Shown here one piece after another: positions 61,496 through 64,000 of a stretch of 64,000 bases of DNA. This DNA comes from Humibacter sp. RRB41 (lineage in GTDB: Bacteria; Actinomycetota; Actinomycetes; Actinomycetales; Microbacteriaceae), in contig NZ_JAKWJQ010000003.1 in NCBI RefSeq assembly GCF_022761015.1, forward strand, positions 310,001-374,000, in the 5' to 3' direction. How positions within the stretch are numbered: the stretch's first letter is position 1; each line of letters begins with the position of its first letter. Made by a program: the position numbers and the translations under genes. The notes under the pieces were generated by a model. It did no database searches. It was not told the origin of the DNA and saw only the letters and a program-made list of their open reading frames with translations.

Positions 61496-61604
61496 CTGTC
61501 TTCTGGATGCCCATTGCCGGCGCTGTACCGAACATTCGGTCGGAGCCGGTGGTGGGCATCCGTCATTTCCCGCACCAGCCTGCGATCGCGAACGGAAGCC
61601 ACAC

Positions 61605-62681
61605 GTGTTCGAATCCATCCAGACCCTGCTCGACGAGCACGATCAGCTGCAGGAGCAGCTCGCCGACCCTGCTCTGCACGCCGACGCCGCTCGCGCCAAG
61701 AAGGTCAACCGCCGGTACGCGGAGCTCAGCCAGATCAAGGCGGCGCACGAGTCGTGGAAGAGGCTCGGCGACGACCTGGATGCCGCACGCGAGCTCGCCA
61801 AAGAAGACGAGGCCTTCGCCGAGGAGGTGCCGTCACTCGAAGAGGCGCACGCCGCGGCGCAGGAGAAGCTGCGCAGGCTGCTGATCCCGCGCGATCCGGA
61901 CGACGGGCGTGACGTGATCATGGAGATCAAGGGTGGCGCGGGCGGCGCGGAATCAGCGCTGTTCGCCGCCGACCTCCTGCGCATGTACCTGCACTATGCG
62001 GAGTCCAAGGGCTGGAAGACCGAGATCCTCGAGCACGACGACACCGACCTCGGCGGCTACACGAACGTGCAGGTCGCCATCAAGGGCAACTCGCCCGACC
62101 CGGCGGAGGGCCCATGGGCGCATCTGAAGTACGAGGGCGGCGTGCACCGTGTGCAGCGGGTGCCGGTGACCGAGTCGCAGGGACGCATCCAGACATCGAC
62201 GGCCGGCGTTCTCGTGTTCCCCGAGGTGGACGAGCCTGAAGAGGTCGAGATCAACGCGAACGACCTGCGCATCGACGTGTTCCGCTCGTCGGGGCCAGGG
62301 GGCCAGTCGGTGAACACCACAGACTCTGCGGTGCGCATCACGCACATCCCGACCGGCATCGTGGTGTCGATGCAGAACGAGAAGTCGCAGATCCAGAACC
62401 GCGAGGCGGGCATGCGCGTGCTGCGCGCCCGACTCCTGGCGAAGCAGCAGGAAGAGTTGGATGCCGCTGCATCGGATGCGCGCAAGTCGCAGATCCGCGG
62501 CATGGACCGCTCCGAGCGCATCCGCACGTACAACTTCCCCGAGAACCGCATCGCCGACCACCGCACGGGCTACAAGGCGTACAACCTCGACCAGGTGATG
62601 AACGGCGCGCTCGATCCCGTGATCGACTCCGCCATCCAGACCGACGAAGAGGCGCGCCTCGCCGCCCTCGGCGAGGACTGA
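61605..62681 (+). CDS. prfA: Peptide chain release factor 1
   Basis: Ends translation at UAA and UAG. 358 residues from GTG 61605 with GGAAG 6 nt upstream. The codon-recognising PxT motif is PVT in [15 protein letters not shown] (about 185-199), and the catalytic GGQ is in [20 protein letters not shown] (about 228-247). It follows rho by 109 nt, a conserved actinobacterial order. prmC, often the next gene, is absent here; instead cysE converges from 15 nt away. Confidence 0.95.
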   Translation: MFESIQTLLDEHDQLQEQLADPALHADAARAKKVNRRYAELSQIKAAHESWKRLGDDLDAARELAKEDEAFAEEVPSLEEAHAAAQEKLRRLLIPRDPDDGRDVIMEIKGGAGGAESALFAADLLRMYLHYAESKGWKTEILEHDDTDLGGYTNVQVAIKGNSPDPAEGPWAHLKYEGGVHRVQRVPVTESQGRIQTSTAGVLVFPEVDEPEEVEINANDLRIDVFRSSGPGGQSVNTTDSAVRITHIPTGIVVSMQNEKSQIQNREAGMRVLRARLLAKQQEELDAAASDARKSQIRGMDRSERIRTYNFPENRIADHRTGYKAYNLDQVMNGALDPVIDSAIQTDEEARLAALGED

Positions 62682-62696
62682 GACGGGCCGCCGGCC

Positions 62697-63284
62697 TCAG
62701 ATGTAGATGCCGGGGTCGAGCCACGCCTCGTCGGAGGGGGTCTCCGGAGCGCGAGGTGAAGCATCCTGCCTGCGATCACGGGCCGGGATGCCCACCAGCA
62801 CCGAATCCGGCGGCGCCGACTTCACGACGACCGCGTTCGCGCCCACCACGGAGCGTGCCCCGAGCACGATGTCACCGAGCACCTGCGCGCCGGCCCCGAC
62901 GACGACGCCGTCGTGCAGGGTCGGATGCCGCTTGCCACGTCCCCTGGACTTTCCGCCGAGCGTGACGCCGTGGTACAGCATCACCCCGTCGCCGATCACC
63001 GTCGTCTCGCCGATCACGACGCCCATGCCGTGGTCGATGAAGAAGCGCCGGCCGATGCGGGCGCCGGGGTGGATCTCCACACCGGTGAGAAACCGTGCGA
63101 ACTGCGACAGCAGTCTTGCGGGCAGCCTCAGCCCGGGGGAGATCCACCAGCGGTGGGCGATGCGGTACAGCCAGATGGCGTGCAGACCGGAATAGGCCAG
63201 CGCGATCTCGACATCGCTGCGGGCGGCCGGGTCATGGCTCCTGGCATTGGCGATGTCCTCGCGCATTCGCGAGAGAACGGACAT
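62697..63284 (-). CDS. cysE: Serine O-acetyltransferase
   Basis: Makes O-acetylserine from serine and acetyl-CoA for CysK. 195 residues, the short EpsC-type form: helical lead with [17 protein letters not shown] (about 31-47), then the hexapeptide-repeat beta-helix, including [42 protein letters not shown] (about 71-112) with the catalytic His and Asp. A ~25-residue C-terminal tail ends in GIYI; isoleucine-ending tails let CysE bind CysK. The start lies 2 nt after the cysK stop, so they form an operon. Confidence 0.94.
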   Translation of the reverse strand: MSVLSRMREDIANARSHDPAARSDVEIALAYSGLHAIWLYRIAHRWWISPGLRLPARLLSQFARFLTGVEIHPGARIGRRFFIDHGMGVVIGETTVIGDGVMLYHGVTLGGKSRGRGKRHPTLHDGVVVGAGAQVLGDIVLGARSVVGANAVVVKSAPPDSVLVGIPARDRRQDASPRAPETPSDEAWLDPGIYI

Positions 63285-63286
63285 CC

Positions 63287-64000
63287 CTAGTCGAGCAGGT
63301 CCTGGTAGAGGATCGTCGAGATATAACGCTCGCCGAAGTCGGGAATGACGACCACGATGGTCTTGCCCGCGTTCTCGGGGCGTTTCGCCACCTGCACGGC
63401 CGCGTTGACCGCGGCTCCCGACGAGATGCCGCCCAGGATGCCCTCCTCGGCTGCCAGCCGGCGCGCGGTCTCGACCGAGGCCTCGGCGTTCACGTCGATG
63501 ACCTCGTCGTAGATGGAGGTGTCGAGCACCTCGGGAACGAAGTTCGCACCGAGGCCCTGGATCTTGTGCGGTCCTGGCTTGCCGCCGTTGAGGATCGGAG
63601 ACTCGGCAGGCTCGACGGCGATGATCTGGATGTCGGGCTTCTGCTCCTTGAGGTAGCCGCCTGCACCGGTGATCGTGCCGCCCGTTCCGATGCCGGAGAC
63701 CAGGATGTCGACGGCGCCTTCCGTGTCGTTCCAGATCTCCGGACCGGTGGTGGCGCGGTGGATCGCGGGGTTCGCCTGGTTGGCGAACTGCTGCGCCCAG
63801 ATCGCGTTCTCGGTGTTCGCGACGATCTCCTTGGCCTTCTCGACCGCGCCGCGCATGCCGTCGGCTCCTGGTGTGAGCACGATGTCGGCGCCGTATGCGC
63901 GCAGCAAGACGCGGCGCTCCTTGCTCGCCGTCTCGGGCATCGTGATGATCAGCTTGTATCCGCGGGCGGCAGCGACGAACGCCAGCGCGATGCCGGTGTT
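63287..64000 (-). CDS. cysK: Cysteine synthase A (N-terminal part outside window)
   Basis: O-acetylserine sulfhydrylase, PLP fold II. The frame is open to the window edge, so the start and the PLP lysine motif lie beyond 64000. Visible: [38 protein letters not shown] at the edge, TTGPEIWND, the phosphate-binding [32 protein letters not shown] and [18 protein letters not shown] at the C-terminus. Together with cysE it makes cysteine, and the two proteins usually form the cysteine synthase complex. Confidence 0.96.
   Translation of the reverse strand, partial: NTGIALAFVAAARGYKLIITMPETASKERRVLLRAYGADIVLTPGADGMRGAVEKAKEIVANTENAIWAQQFANQANPAIHRATTGPEIWNDTEGAVDILVSGIGTGGTITGAGGYLKEQKPDIQIIAVEPAESPILNGGKPGPHKIQGLGANFVPEVLDTSIYDEVIDVNAEASVETARRLAAEEGILGGISSGAAVNAAVQVAKRPENAGKTIVVVIPDFGERYISTILYQDLLD

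Noticed and set aside
1-64000. Mobile elements, prophage, CRISPR arrays or toxin-antitoxin pairs
   Set aside because: No transposase, integrase, phage structural gene, regularly spaced repeat array or short toxin-antitoxin pair was seen; gene content and composition stay chromosomal throughout.

Overview
The window is a high-GC, densely coded chromosomal segment from an actinobacterium, most likely Microbacteriaceae. Supporting signs are a mycothiol-type SigR/RsrA pair beside aroA-rsgA, a fused KGD-type 2-oxoglutarate dehydrogenase, a GuaB1 protein, LmeA and DUF3097 proteins, the block argS-lmeA-lysA-hom-thrC-thrB-rho-prfA, frequent GTG starts, and many genes that look leaderless. No transposase, integrase, phage gene, CRISPR array or toxin-antitoxin pair is visible, and composition does not change abruptly. 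It reads as core chromosome, with the interest in small regulatory features and a few unusual proteins.

Layout. 1-2625: end of a sugar ABC importer (two permeases) with a beta-propeller glycosidase. 2630-6191: rsgA and aroA, divergent from sigR-rsrA. 6195-10409: a repeat element, a strong terminator and kgd. 10595-17071: guaB1, pepN and two CNNM/CorC-type membrane proteins. 17214-23097: old yellow enzyme, HAD hydrolase, nnrD, a GT-C glycosyltransferase, a thiamine-binding-like protein and an MFS exporter. 23287-26312: histidine kinase, a degenerate kinase-like membrane protein and a LuxR-type response regulator. 26439-29099: metX and metY. 29213-33378: acyltransferase, then an SDR, K+ channel, S51 peptidase and uracil-DNA glycosylase operon. 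33496-39573: TetR/SDR divergent pair, GNAT acetyltransferase, GntR-ABC operon and amidase. 39639-50202: iron-box SIP-domain protein, several oxidoreductases, an arginase-like protein, DUF3097, an epimerase with a zinc ribbon, LysR and a DMT exporter. 50236-62681: small zinc-ribbon protein, tRNA-Arg, lipoprotein, argS-lmeA, the lysine/threonine pathway, rho and prfA. 62697-64000: cysE and cysK.

How the genes connect. Sulfur amino-acid synthesis is well represented: cysE-cysK make cysteine, metX-metY make homocysteine by direct sulfhydrylation, and hom supplies the homoserine shared by metX and thrB. lysA-hom-thrC-thrB form one aspartate-family unit with its own promoter directly after the argS-lmeA terminator. 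Stress regulation is represented by SigR-RsrA (thiol stress), the three-gene kinase system and a probable DtxR/IdeR site.

Most notable observations: (i) a 9-bp-stem, 7-nt-loop hairpin in three copies, with a compensatory base-pair change between two of them; (ii) a pseudo-histidine-kinase between a real kinase and its regulator; (iii) two plausible starts for SigR; (iv) a stand-alone SIP domain under an iron box; (v) an epimerase fused to a zinc ribbon; (vi) a Q/N-rich insertion in Rho; (vii) repeated leaderless start architecture. I found no clear evidence of a wholly new multi-gene system; the kinase/pseudokinase operon is the nearest candidate.
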